Below are positions 35,913 to 45,702 of a stretch of 64,000 nt of DNA, piece by piece (position 1 is the stretch's first letter; the number at the start of each line of letters is the position of its first letter). Position numbers and translations under genes: made by a program. Source of the DNA: Thalassotalea euphylliae (GTDB taxonomy: Bacteria > Pseudomonadota > Gammaproteobacteria > Enterobacterales > Alteromonadaceae); assembly GCF_003390375.1 (NCBI RefSeq), contig NZ_QUOT01000001.1, positions 1,178,001-1,242,000 on the forward strand, written 5' to 3'. A model generated the notes under the pieces. The model was not told the origin of the DNA and did no database searches. It saw nothing but the letters and a program-made list of their open reading frames with translations.

Positions 35913-37643
35913 TTAATAAAATGGGAAGACAAGTGGGATCATAACCAGTACCACCAGTGAGTATGTGAAAGAAACGGGAATGCCGAACTTAACAAAATCT
36001 GTTAAACGATAATTACCGGCGTTGTATACCATCACATTGGTTTGATAACCGTACGGGCTTATAAAACTGCCGCTAGCGGCAAATGCTACCGCCATGACAA
36101 ATGGTAAAGGGCTAGCGTCGAGCCCTAACGCAATATTGTAAGCAATCGGGAAAATTAATGCGGCAGCGGCGTTGTTAGTAACAAGTTCAGTCACTAGTAG
36201 CGACAGCACAAAAATCATCACAAACGCGACATAGATGCTTTTGCCATCTAAAAGCTGCTCTACATTTTCCGCCATAACGGTTGCTAAACCGCTATTTTCC
36301 ATAGCCTTGGCGAGTGTCAATGCGCTCAGTACAATCATCCATATCTCTAGCGGAAATCGACGTTTAATTTCATTGATCGTTAAGCAGCCAGAAAACACTA
36401 ACAAGGCCACATAAAACATTAAACATTTCAGCAAGGATATTGAGGTAAAGACCGACACACCTATGGTGATAAAGAACCCAGCAACCGTCAGTTTGTCTCG
36501 CCAACCCGACAACATATTGTCTGGCTTGTGACCAGAAAGAATGTAAAAGTTTTTTGATAAGTTAGTTCGAGAGCTAAAATCACTACCTACGGCAAGCACT
36601 AAAAAGTCACCTGACTGGATAACAATTTCTCCAAGTTTACCCGACAGAGTTTCACCCTCTCGACGAATTGCCACAACAGCGGCATCAAAACGGGCGCGGA
36701 AGCCAGCACTTTTTAAGCTTTTTCCGATAACCGAAGAATCCGGTTTAATAACAATCTCGGTTAAGTTGTCTCTGAGTAAACCATCTTGTTCAGCAAACAA
36801 GGTTAAACCATCAAACTGCTGTAAGGTTAATACCTTAGTGATATCACCAGTAAAGATTAACTTATCTTTTGGCTGTAATACTTCTTCAGGAGTTACTGGC
36901 GAGATTAGCCGCCCTTTGCGTACCACTTCTACTAAGAATATAGAATCAAGATTACGCAGCCCATTTTCTTCAACGGTTTTACCAATAAGCGCTGAGTATT
37001 CAGCGATTTCCGCTTCAAGTAGGTATTCTTTCGTTTGCAAGGCTTCTTCGGCAATATTGGGCAGTGAACCTGCGCGTAGCACAATGACAAAAAAGCACAC
37101 TAATAATGCTGAGCCCCCCACTAACGTGAAGTCAAAGAATTGCAGTGGTTGTCCGCTTTGCTCAATGTATAAACTGTTGACTAATAAATTCGTCGAAGTG
37201 CCAACTAACGTTAATGTGCCCCCTAAGATAGCAACAAAAGATAGAGGCAATAAAAGCTTACCTGGGTTTATCAACGTATTGTTTTTAATGGTATTAATTA
37301 AACTTGCGACAACTGCTGTGTTGTTCATCAGCGCCGACGCAAAGGCCGCGCTTAACAAAGTACGTAGCGTTGATTTTACTTTGGAACCACTGATCAGAAT
37401 ATTCGAAAGCTTGCGCAGTACACTGGTGCGCTCAAAAGTAAAAGAGCAAAGCACCAATAGCAATAGAGTTACTAAACCAGGGTTTACCGCGTTATAGAGA
37501 ATATCTTGAGTGGATACAATAGAAGCAAATAAGCAAGTCAATGTAGATGCAAAAAATACCCGCTCAGGTACCTTTTGAAATTTAATTAAGCCTAAAAAGG
37601 TAGCGACGAAAACAGCCAGCACAAACCATTGCATTGCTGTCAT
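35913..37643 (-). CDS. SLC13-family sodium/sulfate-type symporter with two RCK_C (TrkA_C) domains
   Basis: A 576-residue inner-membrane transporter. The first membrane block (about 5-190) includes the re-entrant motif SALMNNTAVVASL. Then come two cytoplasmic RCK_C domains (about 198-275 and 285-350, ALIGKTVEENGLRNLDSIFLVEVVR and PDSSVIGKSLKSAGFRARFDAAVVA). A second membrane block (about 385-576) includes TELVTNNAAAALIFPIA. Placement between cysN and cysC argues that it imports sulfate for the activation enzymes. The family also carries other anions, so the substrate is inferred. Confidence 0.9.
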   Translation of the reverse strand: MTAMQWFVLAVFVATFLGLIKFQKVPERVFFASTLTCLFASIVSTQDILYNAVNPGLVTLLLLVLCSFTFERTSVLRKLSNILISGSKVKSTLRTLLSAAFASALMNNTAVVASLINTIKNNTLINPGKLLLPLSFVAILGGTLTLVGTSTNLLVNSLYIEQSGQPLQFFDFTLVGGSALLVCFFVIVLRAGSLPNIAEEALQTKEYLLEAEIAEYSALIGKTVEENGLRNLDSIFLVEVVRKGRLISPVTPEEVLQPKDKLIFTGDITKVLTLQQFDGLTLFAEQDGLLRDNLTEIVIKPDSSVIGKSLKSAGFRARFDAAVVAIRREGETLSGKLGEIVIQSGDFLVLAVGSDFSSRTNLSKNFYILSGHKPDNMLSGWRDKLTVAGFFITIGVSVFTSISLLKCLMFYVALLVFSGCLTINEIKRRFPLEIWMIVLSALTLAKAMENSGLATVMAENVEQLLDGKSIYVAFVMIFVLSLLVTELVTNNAAAALIFPIAYNIALGLDASPLPFVMAVAFAASGSFISPYGYQTNVMVYNAGNYRLTDFVKFGIPVSFTYSLVVLVMIPLVFPFY

Positions 37644-37743
37644 AAAAGCAGTCTCTTCAAATAGTTGCAGTTGCGTTGCCCTTAATCACTTACTATTACC
37701 GATGATTCAGTTACTAGCAAGCGATCAAGGTTAATTAGCATAC

Positions 37744-39156
37744 TTAATTGAATAATTTAGAAATATCGCGAGCACCCCAATGCGGGAAATGCTTACGCAC
37801 CAAGGCATTAAATTCAACCTCAAACGCTGTGAAAGTCTGTGCTTCGTCTTTTTGTGTTTCATGATTGATCATACCTGCGCCAACAGTAATGTTAGTTAGG
37901 CGATCAATAATGATAAATGCACCAGTTTCAGCATTGGTTTGATATGGGTCAAAATGAAATACTTCAGCAACTTCAAAATTAACTGCGCCAATCTCATTAA
38001 GCGCTAAATTGCTCGCATCACTTTGCTCAAGCGTATTGACATCAGTGCGACTAACAACGCTTGTAACATGACCTGTGGTTAGTTTACTGCCGTGCTTAAT
38101 GTAATATTCACGTCCAGTTTCCAGTGCATCGTCGTGCATCCAAACAACAGAAGCATTGAACTGATTAGATGAAATAACGCTACTACCTTTTCGCACGATC
38201 ATTTCACCACGACTAATATCAATTTCATCGGTCAGTGTTAAAGTAACGGCTTGCCCTTGCTCAGCACGCTCTAGCTCGCCATCAAATGTCACGATAGACT
38301 TAACTTCACTTTCTTTACCTGAAGGTAGTGCAACTATAGTGTCGCCCACGCGCACTTGACCTGCTGCCACAGTACCAGCAAACCCCCGGAAGTTTAAATG
38401 AGGACGATTAACGTATTGAACAGGGAAACGGAACTCGCTAAGTTGATTGGCAGGTTCAACTTTGATGGTGTTAAGTAACTTCATCATAGTTGCGCCTGGG
38501 TACCACGGCATATTTTCACTTTCTTCAACAACATTGTCGCCATTTAATGCTGAAATTGGCACAAAACGGATGTCATCAAAGTTAAGCTCTTCCGCAAATT
38601 CGCGGTAGTCTTTCTTAATCTGTTGGTAACGGTCTTGGTCATACTCAACCAAATCCATTTTATTAACAGCCACCAGCACGTGCTTGATGCCAAGTAATGA
38701 ACAGATAAATGAATGACGACGTGTTTGCACTTGCACACCACGGCGTGCATCAATCAAGATAATCGCCAGATCACAGGTTGACGCACCTGTTGCCATATTA
38801 CGTGTGTACTGCTCGTGGCCCGGCGTGTCGGCAATAATGAATTTGCGCTTTTCCGTTGAGAAGTAACGATAAGCAACGTCAATCGTAATGCCCTGCTCTC
38901 GCTCTGATTGCAAACCATCAACAAGTAGTGCTAAGTCAACCGCTTCACCTGTTGTACCTGATTTCTTACTGTCTTTTTCAATGGCGGCTAGCTGATCTTC
39001 AAAGATCATTTTTGAATCATGCAGTAAGCGACCGATTAGTGTGCTTTTGCCATCATCTACGCTACCGCAAGTTAGAAAGCGAACGAGCTCTTTGTTTTCG
39101 TGTTGTTTTAAATAAGCTTCAATGTCTTGTTCAATTAAGTCTGATTGGTGACTCAT
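37744..39156 (-). CDS. cysN: Sulfate adenylyltransferase subunit 1 (GTPase)
   Basis: The GTPase subunit that drives ATP sulfurylase. G motifs are intact: GSVDDGKST at residues 31-39, DTPGHEQYTRNMATGAS (G3), NKMDLVEYD (G4) and PISALNGDNV (G5). The domain order GTPase, then two EF-Tu-like beta barrels, fits, and the length of 470 is normal for an unfused CysN. It lies 72 bp after cysD and works with it to make APS from sulfate and ATP. The unit continues with the SLC13 gene and cysC. Confidence 0.96.
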   Translation of the reverse strand: MSHQSDLIEQDIEAYLKQHENKELVRFLTCGSVDDGKSTLIGRLLHDSKMIFEDQLAAIEKDSKKSGTTGEAVDLALLVDGLQSEREQGITIDVAYRYFSTEKRKFIIADTPGHEQYTRNMATGASTCDLAIILIDARRGVQVQTRRHSFICSLLGIKHVLVAVNKMDLVEYDQDRYQQIKKDYREFAEELNFDDIRFVPISALNGDNVVEESENMPWYPGATMMKLLNTIKVEPANQLSEFRFPVQYVNRPHLNFRGFAGTVAAGQVRVGDTIVALPSGKESEVKSIVTFDGELERAEQGQAVTLTLTDEIDISRGEMIVRKGSSVISSNQFNASVVWMHDDALETGREYYIKHGSKLTTGHVTSVVSRTDVNTLEQSDASNLALNEIGAVNFEVAEVFHFDPYQTNAETGAFIIIDRLTNITVGAGMINHETQKDEAQTFTAFEVEFNALVRKHFPHWGARDISKLFN

Positions 39157-39227
39157 CTTGGTAAATCCTAAACGTTTATTTCAGAAAATGTGTAATTAAA
39201 AATATTGGTTATTGGCCTGTGAAGCCG

Positions 39228-40133
39228 TTAGAAGTAACCTTCCATTTTCTTTTTCTCCATCGAACCGGAAGAGTCGTGATCAATGACTCGACCTTGGCGC
39301 TCAGAAGTTTTAGTGAGTAACATTTCCTGAATAATATCTGGCAAGGTCGCCGCTTCAGATTCAACGGCACCTGTTAACGGGTAACAACCTAGTGTTCTAA
39401 AACGCACTTTTTTCATCATTGGCTTTTCATCTTCAGCCAATGGCATACGTTCGTCATCAACCATGATTAAGGTACCATCGCGCTCAACCACTGGGCGTTC
39501 AGCTGATAAATACAGTGGCACAATCTCGATATTTTCAAGGTAGATGTATTGCCAAATATCTAATTCGGTCCAATTTGACAGTGGGAAGACACGAATACTC
39601 TCGCCCTTGTTAACTTTGCCGTTATACACATTCCAAAGCTCAGGGCGCTGATTTTTAGGGTCCCAGCGATGATTTTTATCGCGGAATGAATAAACGCGCT
39701 CTTTTGCACGAGACTTTTCTTCATCGCGGCGAGCACCGCCAAATGCAGCATCGAATTGATACTTGTCGAGCGCCTGTTTTAAACCCTGTGTTTTCATCAC
39801 ATCAGTATGTTTAGCACTACCAAAATCAAATGGATTCATGCCCATGGCTATGCCATCTGGGTTTTTATGAACAAGCAACTCAAACCCATATTTTTCGGCC
39901 ATTTGATCGCGAAACTGGATCATTTCTTTGAATTTCCAGTCGGTATCTACGTGCAGTAACGGAAATGGAATTTTACCTGGAGCAAACGCTTTACGGGCTA
40001 AATGTAGTAAAACAGCAGAATCTTTACCAACGGAGTAAAGCATGACGGGTTTGTCAAACTCTGCTGCAACCTCACGAATGATATGAATAGATTCAGCTTC
40101 GAGCTTTTGTAGATGTGTTAAGTTCATGGGCAA
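39228..40133 (-). CDS. cysD: Sulfate adenylyltransferase subunit 2
   Basis: The catalytic subunit of ATP sulfurylase. The PP-loop is SVGKDS at residues 34-39. The conserved blocks LLHVDTDWKFKEM, FDAAFGGARRDEEKSRAKERVYSFRDKNHRWDPKNQRPELW and RTLGCYPLTGAVES are all present, as is the C-terminal SERQGRVIDHDSSGSMEKKKMEGYF end. Length 301 residues, as in E. coli. The start could be the first ATG or the third codon, also ATG. It heads the cysD-cysN-SLC13-cysC run and has a 300-bp upstream region that should carry its promoter. Confidence 0.96.
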   Translation of the reverse strand: MPMNLTHLQKLEAESIHIIREVAAEFDKPVMLYSVGKDSAVLLHLARKAFAPGKIPFPLLHVDTDWKFKEMIQFRDQMAEKYGFELLVHKNPDGIAMGMNPFDFGSAKHTDVMKTQGLKQALDKYQFDAAFGGARRDEEKSRAKERVYSFRDKNHRWDPKNQRPELWNVYNGKVNKGESIRVFPLSNWTELDIWQYIYLENIEIVPLYLSAERPVVERDGTLIMVDDERMPLAEDEKPMMKKVRFRTLGCYPLTGAVESEAATLPDIIQEMLLTKTSERQGRVIDHDSSGSMEKKKMEGYF

Positions 40134-40438
40134 GTCATTAAGTTAAGTTTAATAATTCGAATATTTGACCATAAAGCCGCAATTCTGCTATTTAGATTAA
40201 ATATCTGAGCGACTTATGTTTCTTTTGTAAGCTAGTTGTTATTTTTAGATGGCTGATATGAAAATATGCTTGATACCGTTCCGATGTTTTAAATGAATAA
40301 AAGCCAACTTAGTTATAAACACTATTCTGGCATAGAAGATAAAAGAAGGCTATATAACGTTCTGCTTTTATATAACGTCTAGTTATTTGGGCATAAGTAC
40401 AAATAAAACCTTCCTTTTAAAGTGAGCTTTAGACAAAA
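40134..40438. other. Regulatory spacer between galU and cysD, with a 10-bp direct repeat
   Basis: About 305 bp, AT-rich, between galU and cysD. tatataacgt occurs at 40351-40360 and again at 40369-40378, an 18-bp period that could be an activator site. No terminator hairpin is visible for galU. No ORF. Confidence 0.4.
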
Positions 40439-41335
40439 TTACAAGTCAAGTGAAGCAATAAACTCATTAAACCTTGCTTTCAACTCTGGGTGACGTAATG
40501 CATATTCAACATTAGCTTTCATATAGCCGAACTTTGAGCCACAATCGTGAGATTTTCCTGTCATATGAAATGCTTCCACCGTTTCCACTTTCATTAGGCT
40601 AGCAATGGCATCCGTCAGTTGTATCTCGTCGCCGGCACCTGGTGGGGTAAACTCAAGTAAATCCCAAATTTGCTCTGAAAGCACATAACGACCAACCACT
40701 GCCAAATTAGATGGAGCTTCATCCTCTGGTGGCTTTTCAACAACTGCAGTCATTGGCGCTACTTCTCCAGCCGTTAATTTGGCACCACCACAGTCGACAA
40801 CACCATAGCTACTAACTTTCTCCATCGGAACTGGTTCAACCATAATTTGGCTATTACCACTATTAGCATACCGCTCAAGCATCGCAGCCAAATTCTCAGT
40901 ATTTAGATTTGCGCTTTCATCATCTAAAATAACATCCGGTAATACAACTACAAAAGGTTCGTTACCGACTAATGACCTTGCCTTAAGTACTGCATGTCCA
41001 AGACCTTTAGCTTCACCCTGGCGAACATGCATAATCGTCACGTCTTTGGGGCAAATAGATTGAACCTCTTCAAGCAGCTGGCGTTTCACACGGTTTTCTA
41101 ATGTAGTTTCCAACTCAAATGATTTATCAAAATGGTTCTCAATTGCATTTTTTGATGAATGCGTAACCAAAATAATTTCTTTTAATCCGGCACTAACACA
41201 CTCATCAACAATATATTGAATCAGTGGTTTATCAACTATTGGTAGCATTTCCTTAGGAATGGCCTTAGTTGCTGGTAGCATACGGGTTCCCAAACCCGCC
41301 ACTGGAATTACTGCTTTTTTAATTTGTTTCGCCAT
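40439..41335 (-). CDS. galU: UTP-glucose-1-phosphate uridylyltransferase
   Basis: Makes UDP-glucose from glucose-1-phosphate and UTP. The N-terminal nucleotide-binding block AVIPVAGLGTRMLPATKAIPKEMLP is diagnostic. VEKPPEDEAPSNLAVVGRYVL and the C-terminal GKSHDCGSKFGYMKANVEYAL follow. I use the ATG at 41335, which follows AAGGAAA at good spacing; the frame could start six codons earlier. The 298-residue length matches the family. It follows ugd by about 110 bp; the two provide UDP-glucose and UDP-glucuronate. Confidence 0.96.
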   Translation of the reverse strand: MAKQIKKAVIPVAGLGTRMLPATKAIPKEMLPIVDKPLIQYIVDECVSAGLKEIILVTHSSKNAIENHFDKSFELETTLENRVKRQLLEEVQSICPKDVTIMHVRQGEAKGLGHAVLKARSLVGNEPFVVVLPDVILDDESANLNTENLAAMLERYANSGNSQIMVEPVPMEKVSSYGVVDCGGAKLTAGEVAPMTAVVEKPPEDEAPSNLAVVGRYVLSEQIWDLLEFTPPGAGDEIQLTDAIASLMKVETVEAFHMTGKSHDCGSKFGYMKANVEYALRHPELKARFNEFIASLDL

Positions 41336-41446
41336 GGATTTCCTTTTTACCACTTAGTCATTATTAATGAAAATTAAATGTTTGAAATATAAATAAATGT
41401 TTGTTCATTTAGTGTAACTCGATACTAGTAAATATGTATATTGTGA

Positions 41447-42793
41447 CTATTTCTTAGCAACCTTAACACTGTCTCCACGACCAATAGCATAATAGCTAAA
41501 ACCCTTTTCTTTCATCATACTTGGTTCATACAAATTACGACCATCGACGACGACAGGGTGTGTTAATGAGCTTTTAAGCATCGCTAAATCAGGCGCCTTG
41601 AACTGAGGCCACTCCGTACACACAACTAATGCGTCGGCTGATTTTAATGCTTGTTCTTTAGTACCGCACAATATCAGGTCATCTCGTTCGCCATAGATTC
41701 GCTGACACTCCTCCATTGCTTTAGGGTCATATGCCTGCACTGTTGCGCCAGCTTGCCATAGCGCTTCCATTAACTCTCTTGCAGGAGCTTCTCTCATATC
41801 ATCTGTTTTAGGTTTAAATGAAAGACCCCAAAGCGCTATGCGCTTGCCAGCTAAATTTTGAGCAAAATGAGTATTAAGATGGCTAAAGAGTTTCTGCTTC
41901 TGAGAATAATTGATACTCTCCACAGCTTCGAGAAGAGAAGGTTTATAATCTACATCATTTGCTGTTTTCACCAGCGCTTGAACGTCTTTCGGGAAGCAAG
42001 AGCCCCCATAGCCACAGCCAGCATAGATAAATTGATAACCGATACGAGAATCTGAACCTATACCTTGACGAACGGACTCAATATCAGCACCAAGACGCTC
42101 TGCTAAATTAGCAATCTCATTCATAAACGAAATTTTCGTCGCTAGCATACAATTGGCTGCATACTTGGTAAGCTCAGCTGAACGCACATCCATAAAAATC
42201 ATACGTTCGTGATTTCGGTTAAATGGCGCATACAATTCTCGCATAACCGCTTTCGACGCTTCATTATCAGTACCGATAACAATACGATCAGGTTTTGAAC
42301 AATCGCTAACTGCCGCACCTTCTTTAAGAAACTCTGGATTAGAGACCACATCAAACTCAAGCTCAGCACTTCTTGACGCCAATACATCAGCTATTTGCAC
42401 ACTTACCTTATCGGCGGTACCAACAGGCACTGTTGATTTATCGACCACGATTTTAGGTGAAGTCATATAAGTCGCTATGGTTTTAGCGACGGCTAGTACA
42501 TATTTCAAATCAGCAGAGCCGTCTTCATCTGGTGGGGTACCAACAGCGATAAATTGAACTTCACCATGTTCAACGCCAGCCTGAGCGTCTGTAGTAAAAT
42601 TCAACAAACCGTCTTTACAAGTTTGTTCAACTATTGGAGTTAAGCCAGGCTCATAAATTGGAATAATGCCTTTTTTAAGGTTAGCGACCTTCTCTTCGTC
42701 AACATCAACACAAACTACATCATGTCCTACTGAGGCTAAAATAGCCGCTTGCACAAGACCAACATAACCAATGCCAAAAACCGTTACTTTCAT
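41447..42793 (-). CDS. ugd: UDP-glucose 6-dehydrogenase
   Basis: Oxidises UDP-glucose twice with NAD to UDP-glucuronate. The N-terminal Rossmann motif is VFGIGYVGLVQAAILA. The catalytic Cys is in the invariant GGSCFPKD. The central helix has AELTKYAANCMLATKISFMNEIA, and the C-terminal domain has ALWGLSFKPKTDDMREAPA. I choose the ATG at 42793, preceded by aggga at proper distance, giving 448 residues; the longer frame adds ten. UDP-glucuronate is a usual precursor of acidic surface polysaccharides. Confidence 0.96.
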   Translation of the reverse strand: MKVTVFGIGYVGLVQAAILASVGHDVVCVDVDEEKVANLKKGIIPIYEPGLTPIVEQTCKDGLLNFTTDAQAGVEHGEVQFIAVGTPPDEDGSADLKYVLAVAKTIATYMTSPKIVVDKSTVPVGTADKVSVQIADVLASRSAELEFDVVSNPEFLKEGAAVSDCSKPDRIVIGTDNEASKAVMRELYAPFNRNHERMIFMDVRSAELTKYAANCMLATKISFMNEIANLAERLGADIESVRQGIGSDSRIGYQFIYAGCGYGGSCFPKDVQALVKTANDVDYKPSLLEAVESINYSQKQKLFSHLNTHFAQNLAGKRIALWGLSFKPKTDDMREAPARELMEALWQAGATVQAYDPKAMEECQRIYGERDDLILCGTKEQALKSADALVVCTEWPQFKAPDLAMLKSSLTHPVVVDGRNLYEPSMMKEKGFSYYAIGRGDSVKVAKK

Positions 42794-43145
42794 GGAGTCC
42801 CTACTTGAAGATAAACATTGCATACAGGCAACGTTTCTATGCTTTATTTATTGCTCACATCACACACTTTATCTAACAATTAAAAGCTGTGTGCGAATAT
42901 ATTTGCAATTATGATAACCAAGTTTATTCACTAGTGATAGCCAATCAATAGGCTAGCCCTTAAAAAGGCCATTGATTAACTAATAAAACAGCAAATCAGC
43001 ATAGTTAGCCAGTATGAAAACTAGATTAAATACTCAGTAAAATATTTCAACTTATATTTCAAAGCCTTTATCTATCGAGCCTTGCCTTTCTTAGCTAGCA
43101 AAGGTATAACACGGGCTGATTTTGAATATTAGAAAGGATAATTAT
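42794..43145. other. Divergent intergenic region between ugd and the peptide transporter gene
   Basis: About 350 bp holding the divergent promoters of ugd and the POT transporter. I see no ORF, RNA gene or strong palindrome, and cannot place promoters with confidence. Confidence 0.4.
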
Positions 43146-44672
43146 ATGAATTCCCCTACTCCAGGGACTTTCTTCGGTCATCCAAAAGGCTTGCAAACCC
43201 TTTTCTTTACAGAAATGTGGGAGCGCATGAGCTACTATGGTATGCGTGCACTTCTTGTTCTTTTCATGACCACATCACTTCAAACTGGTGGGCTTGAATA
43301 CACCGTAGCGACAGCAACGGCAATTTACGGTTTATATACCGCTTCTGTATATTTTATGGGTTTACCTGGCGGCTGGATCGCTGATCGCCTAATTGGTGGG
43401 CAAAAAGCGGTTTGGTATGGCGGCATTATTATCATGTGTGGCCACATAGTTTTAGCTATACCTACAACATACAGTTTCTTTGTCGGCTTAATTTTAGTAG
43501 TACTTGGTACTGGCTTACTGAAACCTAATATTACTGCGCTAGTAGGACAATTATACGAAGATGGCGACGCACGTCGCGACGCTGGCTTCTCTCTATACTA
43601 CATGGGCATCAACATCGGCTCACTTATTGGTTACACTGTAACGGGTTATCTTCAAGTTAACCAAGGTTGGCACTGGGCATTTGGTGCAGCTGCTGTGGGT
43701 ATGGCTATTGGCCTTATCCAATATCAAAAAACGATAGGCAATTTAAATGGTGTAGCAAGTGAACCTATTCAACCATTAGAGCCCAAGCAGAAAAAGCTTG
43801 CTTGGAATATTATTGGCGCTTTTGTTATCGCATTAGCTGCAACAACTGTTATGGTGATGAACGGCTCGTTGACCATTAATCCAGTAGCGGTGGCAGAATT
43901 TACCGCATATGCAATTGCGATATTATTCTTAGTTTATTTTGGCAAAGTGTACTTCGGTGGCGGCTTAAGTGGCGTAGAAAAGAAGCGTATGTGGGCACTG
44001 TTTTTGGTGTGTCTTGCGTCAATGTGTTTCTGGTCTGGATTTGAGCAAGCAGGTTCATCACTAAACCTGTTTGGTCGTGACTACACTGACCGTATGCTCG
44101 GTAGCTTTGAAATTCCAACAACTTGGTTCCAAAACGTTAACCCATTCTTCATTATCGTTCTTTCGCCATTTTTTGCGGCTTTATGGATCAATCTTGGCAA
44201 GAAAATGCTAACCCCATCTTATACGCTTAAATCGGCAATTGGTTTAGTGATTATGGGTTTAGGTTTCGTTGTTATGTTCTTCGCAGCGCAAGCTGCAGCG
44301 AGTGGTTTAAAAGTAGCTCCATACTTCCTAGTCGCAACCTACTTCCTTCATACAGTAGGTGAGTTAACGTTTAGCCCAGCGGCTCTTGCTGCCGTTAGTC
44401 GCTTAGCACCTAAACGCTTTGCAGGACAAATGATGGGGGTATTCGTACTCACCTACTCAATGGGTAATATTGTTGCAGGTTTATTTGCAGGTAATTTCGA
44501 TCCAAACAATGTTGAAGAAATGCCGAACTTATACTTACAAATTAGCGTGTTCATTGTCGGTGCTGGTGTATTGTTTGCTGTTGCAAACAAGTGGGCGGCT
44601 CGTTGGGAAAACTCTGAAGAAGAAATGAAACCCGATGAAAATGGCAAAAGCGCTGATAAAGTCACGGCATAA
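43146..44672 (+). CDS. POT family proton-dependent oligopeptide transporter
   Basis: A 508-residue inner-membrane protein that imports di- and tripeptides with protons. The N-terminal signature FFTEMWERMSYYGMRALLVLFM contains the ExxER-type proton site (E-W-E-R) typical of POT transporters. GLYTASVYFMGLPGGWIADRLIGGQKAV and DAGFSLYYMGINIGSLIG are the PTR2 signatures. FWSGFEQAGSSLNLF lies in helix 7. I use the ATG at 43146 because agaaagga precedes it properly; the frame opens 24 bases earlier at a TTG. Several membrane helices follow the Dtp layout (about fourteen). Confidence 0.92.
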   Translation: MNSPTPGTFFGHPKGLQTLFFTEMWERMSYYGMRALLVLFMTTSLQTGGLEYTVATATAIYGLYTASVYFMGLPGGWIADRLIGGQKAVWYGGIIIMCGHIVLAIPTTYSFFVGLILVVLGTGLLKPNITALVGQLYEDGDARRDAGFSLYYMGINIGSLIGYTVTGYLQVNQGWHWAFGAAAVGMAIGLIQYQKTIGNLNGVASEPIQPLEPKQKKLAWNIIGAFVIALAATTVMVMNGSLTINPVAVAEFTAYAIAILFLVYFGKVYFGGGLSGVEKKRMWALFLVCLASMCFWSGFEQAGSSLNLFGRDYTDRMLGSFEIPTTWFQNVNPFFIIVLSPFFAALWINLGKKMLTPSYTLKSAIGLVIMGLGFVVMFFAAQAAASGLKVAPYFLVATYFLHTVGELTFSPAALAAVSRLAPKRFAGQMMGVFVLTYSMGNIVAGLFAGNFDPNNVEEMPNLYLQISVFIVGAGVLFAVANKWAARWENSEEEMKPDENGKSADKVTA

Positions 44673-44714
44673 TAAATAACTAAGCTAATAACTAAAGCCT
44701 TTTTAGTTCAATAT

Positions 44715-44749
44715 AAAAAGCACTGCGCTAATACCGCAGTGCTTTTTTT
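44715..44749 (+). terminator. Rho-independent terminator after the POT transporter gene
   Basis: An 8-bp perfect stem gcactgcg / cgcagtgc (44720-44727 and 44735-44742) with a 7-base loop, preceded by five A and followed by seven T. Confidence 0.92.
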
Positions 44750-44947
44750 ACATCTAACTTTACATGGTTATTTTCACTCGTTGATTTTTGCAAGCACGTT
44801 TTTTGCCTCAGCTAATTGAATGTGTTTACATTAGTGACTATGCCACTCACAATTTGAGTATTGACCATCACTTTGAGCACAATTAATCCCCCTTTATCTA
44901 ACCTCGCAAGCCTTGACCATATCAAACTGGCTCATGATAAAGTTCAG

Positions 44948-45646
44948 ATGAGAACTGAGATCAGACAACAGCGCTCGTTGCTTAGCAATAAAAGCCAGCA
45001 CAAGGCCGCTATTGAGCTAGTTTCACAGCTCACAAACCTAGTAGACGTTAAAAGTGCGAACACTATTGCACTCTATTTAGCAAACGATGGTGAGTTGGAT
45101 CCTAGCCAATTTATAAAATGGTGCTGGCAACAAGGAAAACGTGTTGTATTACCCGTATTACATCCTTTTACGCCAGGGCATCTATTATTTTTGCAATACA
45201 CACCTAGTACTTTGATGCTTTCTAACCGTTTTGGTATTCCTGAGCCTAGGCTTGATGTTAGACAGGTCGTCCCCCTTTCATCCATTGATATCATATTCAC
45301 GCCCTTGGTCGCCTTTGACAATAGTGGTCATCGTTTGGGCATGGGTGGCGGATTTTACGACCGTACATTAGCTAGTTTAGACAGATGCCCCTCAAAACAA
45401 TCAATTCAAACTGCTGCACCGGAAGCTGCAATAACACAAGCAACAGTCACAAAAACGACAATAACGCAAACTAAAGCGTTAGATGCTGACACCCAATTGG
45501 CATCTGAAGGTAAAACGAGTAGAAAAAATAAACTTATTGGTTTAGCACATGACTGCCAGCAAGTACCTCAAATACCAATTGAACCATGGGACATTCCACT
45601 GCCGATGATTGTTACGCCAAACCAAATTATTCGAGCTAAGTGTTAG
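44948..45646 (+). CDS. ygfA: 5-formyltetrahydrofolate cyclo-ligase with an inserted low-complexity loop
   Basis: Converts 5-formyltetrahydrofolate to 5,10-methenyltetrahydrofolate with ATP. Family blocks present: YLANDGELDPSQFI, GKRVVLPVLHPF, LVAFDNSGHRLGMGGGFYDRTLA and, after a break, LIGLAHDCQQVPQIPIEPWDIPLPMIVTP. The break is an insert of about 50 residues rich in Thr, Ala and Gln. The ATG at 44948 (MRTEIRQQRSLL) is close to the usual start; a TTG at 44861 would add 29 residues. The frame runs through the insert without interruption, so the gene looks intact. No 6S RNA is seen in front of it. Confidence 0.88.
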   Translation: MRTEIRQQRSLLSNKSQHKAAIELVSQLTNLVDVKSANTIALYLANDGELDPSQFIKWCWQQGKRVVLPVLHPFTPGHLLFLQYTPSTLMLSNRFGIPEPRLDVRQVVPLSSIDIIFTPLVAFDNSGHRLGMGGGFYDRTLASLDRCPSKQSIQTAAPEAAITQATVTKTTITQTKALDADTQLASEGKTSRKNKLIGLAHDCQQVPQIPIEPWDIPLPMIVTPNQIIRAKC

Positions 45647-45702
45647 ATAGCTAGGCTATAATCTGGCTGCAATTATTTAGTTATCAACATTCAGGTAAAC
45701 AA

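Noticed and set aside
36766..37497. 243-codon plus-strand frame inside the SLC13 gene
   Set aside because: It is antisense to a clear transporter gene and its product has no family features; it is a shadow frame.
44750..44947. 6S RNA in front of ygfA, as in E. coli
   Set aside because: The spacer after the terminator is too short and lacks the paired arms and central bubble I would expect of 6S RNA.
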